Below, piece after piece: positions 34,870 through 45,884 of a stretch of DNA of 64,000 nucleotides (within the stretch, counting starts at the first letter, position 1; the number at the start of each line of letters is the position of its first letter). The DNA lies in assembly GCA_030765055.1 (NCBI GenBank), contig CM060958.1:79175827-79239826 (forward strand), written 5' to 3'. Position numbers and translations under genes: made by a program. The notes beneath the pieces are model-generated. The model saw only the letters and a program-made list of their open reading frames with translations. It made no database searches and had not been told where the DNA came from. Source of the DNA: Mantis religiosa (taxonomy: Eukaryota > Arthropoda > Insecta > Mantodea > Mantidae).

Positions 34870-35522
34870 AGCCGTTGAGCGCTATTTAAGTAATATAGGT
34901 CGAAAACGTCATGAAACTACAAAAGTAGAGAGAGAAATTTGCATCAGGTTATTTAAGAAAGGAAAACCTTTCGAGAAATTGGATAAATCATTGGAAGACC
35001 TACCAGTACAGTGGATACTATTATATACAGGTTTGATCAGAACAAAACTTACGAAAATCAGTCAAGTAGCGGTCGTCCTGCAGTTCTATCCGAGATGGAG
35101 AAACGACAGTTACTTAGGTAAGTCAAGAAAAATCCTTAACTAAGTGCTCCAAAACTTACTGTTGTAGTTCAAACACACACAGGAAAGTCAGTTTCAGCAC
35201 AAACTTTAAGAAACGTGCTTTATGAAGCTGAGTATGCAGGCCGAACAGCCCGTAGAAAACCATACATCAGTAAAATCAACAGAAAGAAGCGAGTTGCTTT
35301 TGCGAGAGAACATAAATATGATGGATTTGATTTCTGGAAGAAGGTTGTATTTACTGACGAGAGTCAATTTGAGCCCTTTGAGTCAAAAGGGCGAGTAATA
35401 GTGTGGAGAGAAAAAAGAATTATGAGCTGTAAGAGAAAAATATAACAGCTTCAGTTAAACATGATGGCAGTTCAGTACTTTTCTGGGGCTGCATGAGTGC
35501 ATTACCTCCCTCAGTAAAGGCA
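34870..35522 (+). pseudogene. Tc1-type transposase, N-terminal two thirds
   Basis: Plus strand reads an HTH region with STVDTIIYRFDQNKTYENQ, SSGRPAVLSEMEKRQLLR and SAQTLRNVLYEAEYAGRTAR, then KPYISKINRKKRVAFAREH, VVFTDESQFEPFES (first catalytic D) and SVKHDGSSVLFWGCMS. The frame 35215-35445 is intact over the middle part. It stops abruptly at about 35522 where mariner sequence begins. Confidence 0.85.
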
Positions 35523-36390
35523 GTGTGATGACGATTATTCAACAACTGGGTTACTCAAAAGCTTGTTCACGTTGGGTACCAAGAATCTTAACCGCCCAAA
35601 ACAAAGAAACAAGGAATACAATAGCCTCCGAACACTTGCAGCGCTTCAATCTGGAGGGAGAGGAGTTTCTGGAAAAAGTTATTACTGGAGACGAAACGTG
35701 GGTTCATATTCTTGAACCTGAATCAAAGAAGCAGTCAATGGAATGGCATTACACAACGTCACCGAAAATAAAAGGAAAAAAAAATTCAAAACTCAGCGGT
35801 CGGCAGGGAAAGTTATGGCGACAGTGTTTTGGGATGCAGAAGGTGTGCTTATGATTGATTTTTTGGAATAGGGATGCACAATACATTATGTCCAATACGT
35901 CAGAACTCTCAAAAAACTGAAAGCACGTTTTCGCCGAGTTCGCCCAAAAAAACTGTGGCGGATGTTCTTCTTTTGCATGACAATGCAAGAACACACACCA
36001 GCCGTTACACCACTGCAGAAATTGAGAAATTGGGATGGCAAGTCTCACCTCACCGCCCATACAGCTCTGACCTGGCACCGTCAGACTTCCATTTGTTCGG
36101 GCCACTAAAGGAAGCTCATCGTGGGATTCATTTTGATGATGAGGAGGCTGTGAAAATGTCCGTGCGTCAGTGGTTTAGGAAGCAAAACCGTGTTTTTTAC
36201 CACACTGGAATACATGCCCTAGTTAAAAGGTGGACCAAAATTATGGAAAAGGTCGGTTCAATAGTGACAAATTAATCTTCAATGTTGTATCTTTCAAGCT
36301 ATGTAAATTGTATTCAATTTTCTTGTCAATTAAAAGGGGGAAAAATAGGAGGCATTAGTTTTTAACCCACCCTCATAATATCTATAAAAT
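35523..36390 (+). mobile_element. mariner family M3, 5'-truncated
   Basis: Starts inside the second HTH (SVMTIIQQLGYSKACSRWVP) and ends with a right terminal repeat (TTTTTAACCCACCCTCATAA) at about 36390. No left terminal repeat is present at the junction with the Tc1 fragment. Confidence 0.8.
35525..36275 (+). pseudogene. mariner transposase, catalytic domain
   Basis: The 109-codon frame at 35525-35854 carries WVPRILTAQNKE, FLEKVITGDETWVHILEPES (first D) and AGKLW-type block. The second frame, 35874-36275, has LLHDNARTHTSRYTTAEIEK (second D), PYSSDLAPSDFHLFGPLKEA (third D) and ends VKRWTKIMEKVGSIV. A single frameshift region at about 35790-35890 separates them, which makes this the best-preserved mariner in the window. 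Known role: cut-and-paste transposition. The N-terminal paired HTH domain is lost. Confidence 0.85.
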
Positions 36391-36394
36391 GAAT

Positions 36395-36835
36395 TAAAAT
36401 ACCTTTATTTCCCCACAATAAGCTGTAAAATAAGTGTATGTTTAATTGGATTGTTTATTTTAGATAGAAGCACTTCAAAGCCTATCTCTCTTTACAGCCG
36501 CCATTTTTCTTCAAGCCTATCTAAGTTGTGTCGATGAATTATATTCAAGATTTTGTATGTAAAATTTTATCTCTACACGTGCAGCGATTTACCCGAACTC
36601 TATAAGCTACCCATTAATTTTCTACCAATTTTAACCCAATTTCAAACAGCTTGACAAATTTTGTTCTATATGGTACAAAATTCTCGCTGTGGATAGTTAG
36701 GCATTTCATTTATATGAACACGCGGACGGACAGACTGACAAGGCTACACTAATCAGTGCTGACAGTATTGTACTGAACCATAAATAAACAAGCTGTTTAA
36801 ATTAATGCACATGGTATGTTAAATCGCCTAATAGC
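36395..36835. other. No recognisable feature
   Basis: AT-rich spacer without supported frames. Confidence 0.45.
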
Positions 36836-36837
36836 AA

Positions 36838-37085
36838 GTTAGCGTAGATGGTAGCACATCTGCCTCACGTTCAAGAGGTCAGGAGTCCGAGTATCGGTCA
36901 GGGCGAGTTACCTGATTAAGGTTTATCCAGCATTTTTCCTTATCCTTCAAGACGAGTGTCGGGTAACTCTAAGATCCATGGAGCATGGACTCATTTGAGC
37001 ATCATTTCACCCAATTCATTTACCATCCGATATGACTTAACGTTGGAGGACGTAAATTACAAAACAAAAGAACAAACAAAGAAAA
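36838..37085 (+). mobile_element. SINE family 1, head-truncated
   Basis: Begins at TAGCGTAGATGGTAGC, lacking the first bases of the head. Mutated B box, body and A-rich tail present. No clear target duplication. Confidence 0.85.
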
Positions 37086-37235
37086 AAGAACTGAATTTTC
37101 GCCATTTCCTCCAGTTAGAAAAACAACGGAAATACTGAGAAAAGGCGATAAAGTTCCATAAAAATATATTAACTGCTCTTTCACATTAGTTATATGTAGA
37201 CCAAAGTATGGGAAGAAAAATAATTTTTCAAACTG

Positions 37236-37335
37236 AAAAATCCAATGTCATAGACGGGATTTGAACCACTTAGCCTGCGGTCTCCGTCCGGCTGCTCTTA
37301 ACTAGTGAGCTACCATGGCCAAGATGGCATGACAG
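37236..37335 (-). mobile_element. SINE family 4, tRNA-like head
   Basis: Minus strand: GGCCATGGTAGCTCACTAGT (A box) and GGTTCAAATCCCGTC (B box). Related modules form the inverted pair at 41345-41695. Confidence 0.65.
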
Positions 37336-37339
37336 TGAA

Positions 37340-38125
37340 TATGCAAAGTATATGTGACTTCACATATCAGACTTTCTCTTATTAATAGGCCACCATCATT
37401 TTTAAACATATGGATTACTCTTCAATACTAATAGCTGATCAAATCGAATGTTTTACGAACTTGTCCCTGGTATTGGCTCTTTCATACTGACTTCTGGTGT
37501 GTGCCAAGGGCAGAAGGTAGTTCCGGCGCTTAATCCATTGTCAAATGAAAGTAAATGAATGACTTCTTTAATCCCCAGTCCTTTTTGTGATGTTTGTAAA
37601 CCGAAAGATCAAGTCGCTTTGAAATGTTTCACCGGTACCTCTGCCATTTGAAAAAAATCAGTGAGACATCTTCGTTTCTTTGTACTTTTGTTATAGGCAA
37701 TTCAATTATTCTGCCATTCCTTTTGATTACTTAATCAATTGTGCTTAGCTCTAGAGCTCAAATTTCCTCATTTGAAAAAGACATTTGTTCATTAATGGAT
37801 TAAATAACTATAGATTTGTGAAAATTAAATTTCAGATTTGATATAAATTGTCTTTAGATGCTCATTAATTTTGACTATATTGATTCTTTTATAAGACTTA
37901 AAATTAATATAAATGATATTGCAATGCAGACAAATGTACACATGTAGTTTTGTAATAACGTCCGAACCTCAAGGTGTCATCAAGCTAGTCATGTTATGTC
38001 ATTCAATTGGAGGGCGAGCTAAGCATACAACTGAGAGTGAAAGACCAAATGAAGAACATTGGTGAGATGACCGATATTGTGTTGATTTAGAAGAAATAAA
38101 TACAAAGTTCTCTAACAATTCATGT
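37340..38125. other. No recognisable feature
   Basis: AT-rich, no frames with support. Confidence 0.45.
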
Positions 38126-38128
38126 CTG

Positions 38129-38971
38129 CGAGGTCTGTTCAATAAACATTGATCCTAATTTTTTACGGTCATAATTTTTCGCACTAAAATTCAATCCTAT
38201 CATTTAGCTTAATGTGGAACAAACACGCCGTAGTAGTTTCATTGTTGGTACTCCTGGTTCAGGCCTGTTAGAACCAGGCAAGCTCAGACATGTTCAGTAT
38301 CGCCTACCGCTGCAATGGAGGTAACTTGCAGTTAAAGTTGATGTTAGAGGAAGATCCGGAACTCCTTTCAAACGTAATCACTGCTACATCATTTTGATCC
38401 TGAGAGCAAACAGCAAAGCTCAGTGTGGAAATCTCCTCCATCAGCAACCACTTTGCTTCTGTTGCAAAAGTAATGGTCATCTCATTCTTTGATATTCATG
38501 AAATGGTTTATCAGCATGTTGAACCTGCACACACATCAGTAACTGGACAATACTACAGGGATGTCCTGAAAACATTGCAAGTCCAAATCAGGCGCAAAAT
38601 ACCACATTTCCATGAAGCAGGCTGGATGCTGCACCACGATAATGCGCGGCTGCATATTGCCAAAATTTATTGCTGAATATCTTGCAAAAATCAACGTGAA
38701 GTGCATCCCTCACCCTCGCTATAGTCCGGATTTAGCCCCATGTGACTTTTTCTATTCCCTAAGTTGAACAAACGCCTTCGTGGGAGGCATTATCCATCAT
38801 CAGAAGCAATGGTGAAGGCTGCGGAGGCGATTTTGTAGGATCTCTCAAAAATGGTTTCCAGCATGTCTTTGAAGACTGGCAGAAACGCTGGGACAAGTGC
38901 ATCGCATTCAGGGGAGACTATTTTCAGAAGGAACATCAAAATTGTGAACATTCTCTATTAAACAGCGCTCG
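38129..38971 (+). mobile_element. mariner family M1, copy B
   Basis: Ends CGAGGTCTGTTCAATAAACA and ...TCTATTAAACAGCGCTCG match copy A. TA follows at 38972-38973, while the left duplicate has changed to TG. It carries the same catalytic-domain-only transposase, here missing about 15 bases around the first catalytic D (GTAATCACTG joined to CTACATCATT). Confidence 0.9.
38300..38930 (+). pseudogene. mariner transposase (family M1, copy B)
   Basis: Shifted frames read MFSIAYRCNGGNLQLKLMLE, LHHFDPESKQQSSVWKS, VMVISFFDIHEMVYQHVEPA, and TSVTGQYYRDVLKTLQVQIR, then GWMLHHDNARLHIAKI (second D) and PRYSPDLAPCDF (third D). The first catalytic D has been lost with the short deletion. The frame 38425-38676 is the longest intact part. 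Confidence 0.85.
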
Positions 38972-38974
38972 TAC

Positions 38975-39550
38975 ATTACATAATATACCAAATGATATGT
39001 CCTGTAAAAGTAGAATGAATTACACTATGAGTAGCCATGATTCTATAACAAATATAAGTAAATAAAGTAGCATAGATTCCCATTTTTAACTTTCACACTC
39101 AAAATAAAAGATCTTGTGTAAGGAAAATTAGTTTTATTTTGATACAACAATATGAAAACGTTTATATTTCAGACCTAAAATTTAACCGTGCACTATAACC
39201 ATTCACGGTGTTTTACGGATTGAGGTATATTTATCTTCATCTTTTCAGTGTCAAATAATACATTTGTGAGTTGATATACATCTATTGATTTCACTAGTCG
39301 ACAAGGTTTTCTTCACGAGAAATCTAGTTAGTGAATCTAATGTATTTTTTCATACTGAATTCAGACATGTAGTCAGAATTTTCCCATCAGGCACAGCTTT
39401 TTTGTGACAGCTACTTGTTAAAATCAGATTTTAGCGTTTCCTTTGACCTGTTAAGGGAACCTCTACCACACATATTGTGATTTTATCCAGCCTGTATATA
39501 AGGAAATGGTTTGTAATATTATGCTGAAGTACCATAGAAGAAGGCTGTGC
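38975..39550. other. No recognisable feature
   Basis: AT-rich spacer. Confidence 0.45.
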
Positions 39551-39552
39551 TC

Positions 39553-40698
39553 CCCCAGGGGCCTACTGCGGTAGGTACGGGAATTAGCGATCCCGGGGTC
39601 CCGAGCCAAACTGACACCCTTGGTTGTGCAGAGCGTCCCACGTATATCTGGGTATGACCAAATACGATAAATCTACCATGTCTAGTATCCGCACATGTTT
39701 TTTTGGAATTTTTATCTCGATATGAAGACCATTTTATAATTTACACTGATGGCTCCAAGAGCTCAAATGGTGTTGGCTGTACTTAGGTATGTGGAACCTC
39801 ACCGTATATATTCGGGTTCCATACTAATACTTCCAGTTTAACTGCAGAGCTCATTGCAATATACCGGGCCATTTTACACGTACGTCGACGAAAGTTGGGG
39901 GACTGCTTAATCCTGAGTGATTCCCTCAGTGCACGTCAAAGCCTACGGCAGCTGTACAACCACCACCCTATTGTGCAGCGTATACAGGATGCCCTCCACG
40001 TTTTACACGCTTCCAGCGTTAGCGTGGTGTGTGCACGGATCCCTGGTCACGTAGGCTTGCAGCGGAATGAAATGGCGGATTCGGCAGCCAAGACGGCTAC
40101 CATGAAGCCCAGGGTTCGAGTAACATCTTTGACATTGGAAGATTTTAGGACTTGAAAGCGGAGAGCTGCGCAAACCTGCTGGCAGGAAGAGTGGTCCGCT
40201 CTCCGCAGCAATAAACTTGGATCTGTGGAAGAACTTCCCATACCTTGGGTAACATCCTATCGTTTATCTCGTCGTGAGTAGGTGGCACTGCTTTTTTACT
40301 CATAGCTTTTTATTTAGAAAGGATTCTGCTTCACTCTGTTCGTTCTGCAACGAAGCGTTATCTGTCCGACAGGTGCTGCTAGAGTGTTTTTACCTAGCAC
40401 ACCTTAGGACGACTCTGCAGCTGCCGGACAGCTTTGCAGAAATGCTAGCGGATGATAACAATGTAGTGGAGAAGGTTTTTAAGTTATTTTCTAGGTTAGA
40501 TTTTAGAATTTAGTGAAGAGTATTTTTTATAGTTTGCATTTATAATTCTTTTTATTTTATTTTTGTTTTTTGTTATGTACATATATTTTTGTATGTTTAT
40601 TTACACTTGTATATAGTTTTAGAACAATTTATATCTGGCTTTTGCCATGACTAATTTTTAAAGGGTGCTGATATCCTCTGCAGTTGAGCGCCGTTATA
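39553..40698 (+). mobile_element. LINE family L1x, copy 3 (5' UTR joined to RNase H end)
   Basis: The first 70 bases match the 5' UTR start of copies 1 and 2 (CCAGGGGCCTACTGCGG, ATCCCGGGGTCCCGAGCC). The last 100 match their 3' UTR (ATTTATATCTGGCTTTTGCC, GGTGCTGAT). In between is the ORF2 C-terminal RNase H, so ORF1, endonuclease and reverse transcriptase are deleted. Confidence 0.8.
39700..40513 (+). pseudogene. LINE RNase H domain and ORF2 C-terminus
   Basis: IIYTDGSKSSNGVG (first catalytic D) at about 39740, SSLTAELIAIYRAI (catalytic E), DCLILSDSLSARQSL (catalytic D) and PGHVGLQRNEMADSAAKTA (last catalytic D) form a complete RNase H motif set. A C-terminal region with C-x2-C (SLCSFCNEA) follows, ending FRI at 40513. 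Stops occur at 39783, 40155 and near 40275. Pseudogene. Confidence 0.85.
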
Positions 40699-40867
40699 CA
40701 TATTTCAATCAAACACGGCTGTGCAGATGCATTCATGTTTGGACATGTTTTGGATAAAAAGGTTTCGTGTGTTAGATTGCTGACCGTGTGGAAAAATTAT
40801 ACACATCGTATGCCATTTGTAATTCCTAGGATTTGGAGGGAACCGAAGGATTATTTAAGTGATTCTT

Positions 40868-40960
40868 TTTGTAATTTACGTCCTACAACGTTAACTCCTT
40901 TCGGACACGTATGAAATAGATGAAATGACTCTCAAATGAGCCCGGAGTCCATAAAGATTT
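40868..40960 (-). mobile_element. SINE family 1, tail-end fragment
   Basis: Holds only the 3' part of the SINE (TTTGTAATTTACGTCCTACA to GAGTCCATAAAG); the tRNA head is missing. It interrupts the gene at 40699-42778. Confidence 0.8.
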
Positions 40961-41344
40961 AAGCAATTGTTATTTCTGTTTGACAAATATAAAAAGAATC
41001 ACATCTAAAATAAAACACACAGTTAAGTATCCAAATTTGCAATCTGCAATAAGACCTGTCTTACACAATGAACAGTCCCCTGTACCAGTTTATGCAGATA
41101 CGACCTTATATGATAACTGTGATTCCGATTTAACTGTGACTGAAAATGCTTCAGATGAAAATAAAAATGATCCTACATATGAAGCCAATACGTGTTAATC
41201 AGAACCATACTTTCCCAATCAGAAAGACCTTAATGACCTGGTTCGGGATTTAAATCTGTCTAAACAGCAAGCTGCAGTTAATTGATGGAAATTATTCATT
41301 TTTTCACACTAGCCCTATACAGGCTACGGTATTGCACTAATAGA

Positions 41345-41695
41345 GTTGACATGAAAGATTCAATGCCACGGCCGGGATTTCAATCACGGATCTACTGGTT
41401 TCCGTCCAGTCGCTCTTACCCATTGAGCTACCATGGCCAATTTGCCGTCATGACTATAAATTCTCCAATTGACTCGTATATTTCCCCGGTAAACCACTAG
41501 GGGTTCTGGCATCCGAGATCCACAGTTTGTGGCGACATACTATTGTAAGTACTTGAGTCCCAATGAGTCAATTGGAGAATTTAATGTCATGACGGCAAAT
41601 TGACTACAGTAGCTCAATGGGTAAGAGGGACTGGACGGAAACCAGTAGATCCGTGATCCAAATCCCGGTCGTGGTATTGAACTTTTCATGTTGAC
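41345..41695. repeat. Inverted pair of SINE family 4 modules (foldback)
   Basis: Arms 41345-41475 and 41565-41695 are reverse complements over about 131 bases with few mismatches; the spacer is 89 bases. Each arm has a tRNA-like A box (GTAGCTCAATGGGTAAGA in the right arm) and a B-box-like segment (GATCCAAATCCCGG). Transcripts could fold into a long hairpin. Confidence 0.85.
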
Positions 41696-43257
41696 ACTAT
41701 CAGCAAGCTCAAGGTTTAAACTCCAGAACCAAAGGGTGGCATCAACTCCAAAAAGAAGTAAGAATATGTAGTTATCGTTGCCGCCATACTGATTTCAAGG
41801 AGTGCTTCTCTGAAGAAAATGGTATTGTGTTTTGTAGTGATATTTGTTCAACACAGGCAAGATGAGTGGCGACTATTCATAGATTCACCTAGTTTGAAGG
41901 ATGTGCTGCTACATATTGGCAATGAACTTCCTTCAATACTTGCAGCGCATGCTGTTGATATGAAAGAAACGTATTAAAATATGAAACTAATTTTAGAAAA
42001 AATACAATACGGAAAAAATCAATGGAGTAATCGTGGTGATTTAAAGGTCATTGCTTTATTGCCTGGTTGGCAACTTGGTTCACCAAATTTTGCTGTTTTT
42101 TGTGCCTCTGGGACAGCAGAGATAGGAAGTATCACTATGCTAAAATCATGGCCTAATCGTGAATATCTTATCCCTGGCCAGAAAAATGTGTCGTATGTCC
42201 CTTTAGTGAATCCTGAAAAAAATATTATTTATTACCTTCATTGCATGGTAAGTTAGGAGAAATGAAAAATGTCGTCAAAGCTATGGATAAACAGTCTAAT
42301 GGATTCTTGTACTTGAAATCGAAGTTCCCCAAAGTCAGTGCTGCTAAACTTAAAGAAGGAATTTTTATAGGACATTAGCGGGTAACAGCATTTCGAAGGA
42401 CTGTTAAATCCACTGGAGAAAACAGCCTGGCAGTCTTTCAAAAGTTTATGTTTCAATTTTCTTGGAAACCATAAAGTAGAAAAAAACCGTGACATAGTGA
42501 CTGATCTTCTGCATCCTTATAAAGCTATGGGATACAACTTGTCTTTAAGATTCACTTCTTGGACTCTTGCTTAGACTTCTTCCTCGAAAATCTTGGAGCT
42601 GTCAGCGATGAGCACGATGAGCGTTTTCATCAGCAAACTTCTGTTATGGAAAAGAGGTACAAAGGCAAGTGGAGTTGCAATACTGGCCTACTATTGTTGG
42701 ACCAAGAAGAGAGACATTCCAGACGCAAAATATGCCCGAAAATCACCATCTACTACGTTCAGGGTAAGTCAGAATGAGTAGTTATAATTTTGAGTGAGAT
42801 AGCTAGTTACGGATTTTTTTTTTTAGAATGTTGTAAAAATTCAAATAAGAACCACACAAAACTCCTGCCCGATGGGGAAAAACTAAAATGTATTTGAATC
42901 CAGCACGAAAAATACTTCTAGAAAATATTATTTTAATTCTTGTGAAATAAAAACGGTCCACTTTGTCGACTAATGTTATTTTATACAATGAAGTTCAAGC
43001 CAAGGTTAGTATATTGGAAGGAGACTTAAATACTGAATGGGTGCCGAATAGTTTAGCTAATGTACATTATCCCTGAAGCCCACTTACGTACGATCCATTT
43101 TATAATTAGACTGACACCGCAACAAAGTTGTCAACGGAACCAGCTGCTATCACGTTATTTACTGCACGCGGGGAAGGTATTTTGGTGTCTCGAATGACCC
43201 TACCCTTCATTGGCTGAAGTAGACTTCATTGCTACCCAATTATCATTCAGTAGGAAT

Positions 43258-43336
43258 GCCCACCTCGGTGGCGCAGATGGTAGCGTCTCTGCTTCTCGTT
43301 CAAGAGGTACAGACTTCGAATCTCGGTCATCCAGTG
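43258..43336 (+). mobile_element. SINE family 1 head only
   Basis: CCCACCTCGGTGGCGCAGAT to CTTCGAATCTCGGTCATCC, then the usual body is replaced by repeat R sequence. Confidence 0.8.
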
Positions 43337-43375
43337 TTTAACATCCATGTTAAATAAGCTAGTATAACCTAGTAA

Positions 43376-43463
43376 TGGGGTCAATGTTTTCATTGGAGTA
43401 TAAAATGCGGATTGCATAAAAATCGAGAATATTCAGGGGCAGCTGACTCACCTGGTATAATTC
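43376..43463 (-). repeat. Unclassified repeat R
   Basis: Matches 7075-7177 (GTCAATGTTTTCA, GGATTGCATA, AGGGGCAGCTGACTCACCTG) and ends next to the mariner at 43505. Confidence 0.6.
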
Positions 43464-43641
43464 AGATGTTACCCCTAAAAGCCCTCTACGCGCCTATGGA
43501 GGTACGAGGGCTGTTCAGTAAAGAATGATCACAATTTTTTTTTGACAAGGTGCCTTTCTTAATCCTCATAATTTTGATGGTTCTTCTGAAAATAGTCTCC
43601 CCTGAATGCGATGCACTTGTCCCAGCGTTTCTGACAATATT

Positions 43642-44494
43642 CTAAGACATGCTGCAACCATTTTTTGAGAGATCCTTCAAAATGACCTCCGCAGCCTTTA
43701 CCACCGCTTCTGATGATGGATAATGCCTCCCACGAAGGCGTTTCTTCAAGTTAGGGAATAGAAGAAAGTCTAATGAGGCTAAATCCGGACTATAGGGACG
43801 GTGAAGGCTGCACTTTACGTTGATTTCTGCAAGATATTCCGCAACAACTTTGGCAATATGCAGCCGCGCATTATCGTGGTGCAGCATCCAGCCTGCTTAA
43901 TGGAAATGTGGCCTTTTGCGCCTGATATGGACTTGAATGTTTTCAGGACATCCCTGCAGTATTATTTTTATTGTTTGTAATTTACGTCCGCCAACGTTAA
44001 GTCATATCGGACGGTGAATGAATTGGGTGAAATGATGCTCAAATGAGTCCAGGGTCCAATGAGCTTAGAGTTACGCGACATTCGTCTTGAAGGATAAGGG
44101 AAAGCCCCGGAAAAAACCTTATCCAGGTAACTCATACAGACGGAGCTTGGAACTCAGGATGCTGATATACCATTCAACGAATATGAAAGAATGAGATGAC
44201 CATATCTTTCCCAGCAGAAGTAACCACTTTTGCTTTTCGGGGGGTTGGGGATGGAGGAGATTTCCACACTGAGCTTTGCTATTTGCTCTCAGGGTCAAAA
44301 TGATGTAGCCAAGTTTCATCAACAGTGATTACGTTTGAAAGAAGCTCCGGATCTTCCTCTAACATCAATTTTAACTGCATGTTACCTCCATTGCAGCGGT
44401 AGGCGATACTGAACATGTCTGAACTTGTCTGGTTCTCACAGGCAGGAACCAAGAGTACCAACAATGAAACTACTACGGCGTGTTTGTTCCACAT
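43642..44494 (-). pseudogene. mariner transposase (family M1, copy C)
   Basis: The minus frame 44279-44494 reads DMFSIAYRCNGGNMQLKLML and SNVITVDETWLHHFDPESK (first D, intact). After the SINE the frame 43642-43887 reads MLHHDNARLHIAKVVAEYLA (second D), then PYSPDLASLDFLLFPNLKKR (third D) and RGRHYPSSEAVVKAAEVILK. All three aspartates are present but separated by the SINE and about 40 deleted bases. Confidence 0.85.
43966..44158 (-). mobile_element. SINE family 1, head-truncated
   Basis: Tail and body are typical (TTTGTAATTTACGTCCGCCA...). The tRNA head breaks off just after the B box (GGAGCTTGGAACTCAGGA), so it cannot have a complete promoter. Confidence 0.85.
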
Positions 44495-44589
44495 TAAGCT
44501 AACAGAATATAATAAGATTGAATTTTAGTGCGAAAAATTACGACCGTAAAAATTATGATTATGCTTTATTTAACAGCCCTCGTATAATA

Positions 44590-45595
44590 CTGTTGCACAA
44601 TTGAATATTTCTTAAACGATCTATCTTTTCAAGGTAGCTTTTTATCATACAAATGTTAAGTTAACTTACTCCTTTAATATAAGTTCAACAATAGTTTTAA
44701 TGAAATGTTTAATTCATATGCTGTAATATTCCATTTCGTATTAATGAAACTTATTACGTGATACTTTTCAACATTAATAATGCACTGCCTTTGTTCTACA
44801 AATATTTGTAAAAATGGAGTGATATTTCATTTTAAAATGCTATGTGTCAGCTCTGGGTACGTTTTATCTACTAATGCCAAATAACGAAACGAAGAGTGCT
44901 GGTATCTACATTCCGTACGCTCTGTGTAAATATGTGTATTCTAAAAAGCACCGGTACAAACTTATTTTGGACTTTTATTCTGGGAATCCATTATCTACCG
45001 ACGCAAATTACCTCACGCATTCTCCTTCTCTTCTTGCCTCCATCCATCCTTCCGTGTATGCGCCCGCGCGCATGTGTATTATGAGATTGCGAAAAGATAT
45101 TTCATTCCAAGAAATGGAATACTAGAACAAAGAGCATAAGTAAACAAAAACTTGGCTACATAAAAGCATTTACGTTACAGAAAGAAACAGCTGCTCTGTC
45201 AGACTCCCTCGAGACAACGATATTAACCAGAAAAGATAAACAAAACTAGCAAATGCATGCCTATTTATTATATCTCTATGTGTACACAGAGAAAGAATAA
45301 AGAGGGGAAATATTAAAAAGAGTTAGGAAGAGAATGTAAAATTGGGTCTTGTTTGCTTTGTATATAACAAAAGTTACCTCATCGTAAAATTTCCCAAACT
45401 TGCTGACATTACTTTAATTAAATTCGCATAGAGATTTAAAAATAATCCTTGGTTCGTTTGTCCTAGAAGGGGAAACCTTTCTATGACTCATTTGAATCTG
45501 AAACTAAATAGTGGAGCTACTTCAAACTATTCACTTGTAGCGATATTTCCTCCTGCCCATTAGTCTAATATAAAATAAATCTAGTGCTGATGATA
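44590..45595. other. No recognisable feature
   Basis: A 93-codon frame at 44844-45125 has no motif. AT-rich. Confidence 0.45.
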
Positions 45596-45734
45596 ATTTG
45601 TATAAAAGGGCACTCAAATGCTTGGTCATCAGCACCCCCACAAAAACTAATTCATGGCAATAGCCATATATAAATTAATCAAAATTTAAAAATCAGATCA
45701 AAGCAAAATGGCAATAAAATGAATAAGCCTAAAT

Positions 45735-45738
<4 letters not shown>

Positions 45739-45770
<32 letters not shown>
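45739..45770. repeat. Poly(A) tract, 32 bases
   Basis: Poly-T in the sense of LINE copy 2; the equivalent place in copy 1 has only a short T run at 10286. Confidence 0.9.
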
Positions 45771-45771
<1 letters not shown>

Positions 45772-45884
45772 AATAAAAAGCTATAATTTCCAATAAAGTA
45801 CCAAAGGACATTAAAATTATTATTTTTAATATCAACTTGCAATGAAAAAAGCTAACTCCCAAGTGGTGGTTGAATCAATTTTTT

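Larger units (their letters stand above)
40699..42778 (+). pseudogene. Widespread transposon-associated gene (superfamily not assigned), split by two insertions
   Basis: Ordered blocks: SCVRLLTVWKNYTHRMPFVI and RIWREPKDYLSDSFC (40740-40868), a gap filled by a SINE fragment, ITSKIKHTVKYPNLQSAIRP and DLNDLVRDLNLSKQQAA (41010-41280), a gap filled by an inverted SINE pair, EWRLFIDSPSLKDVLLHIGN, QWSNRGDLKVIALLPG, KTAWQSFKSLCFNFLGNHKV, then LDSCLDFFLENLGAVSDEHD, ERFHQQTSVMEKRYKGKW and KRDIPDAKYARKS. I recognise this as a protein present in many copies in arthropod and cnidarian genomes and treated as transposon-derived. I cannot name its superfamily or chemistry. Numerous stops and shifts. Confidence 0.65.
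43505..44582 (-). mobile_element. mariner family M1, copy C, with SINE inside
   Basis: Inverted ends CGAGGGCTGTTCAGTAAAGA and (reverse) CGAGGGCTGTTAAATAAAGC, flanked by TA at 43503-43504 and 44583-44584. A family 1 SINE occupies 43966-44158. The transposase lacks the N-terminal region exactly as in copies A and B. Confidence 0.9.

Noticed and set aside
35749..36105. 118-codon minus frame
   Set aside because: Antisense shadow of the mariner transposase.
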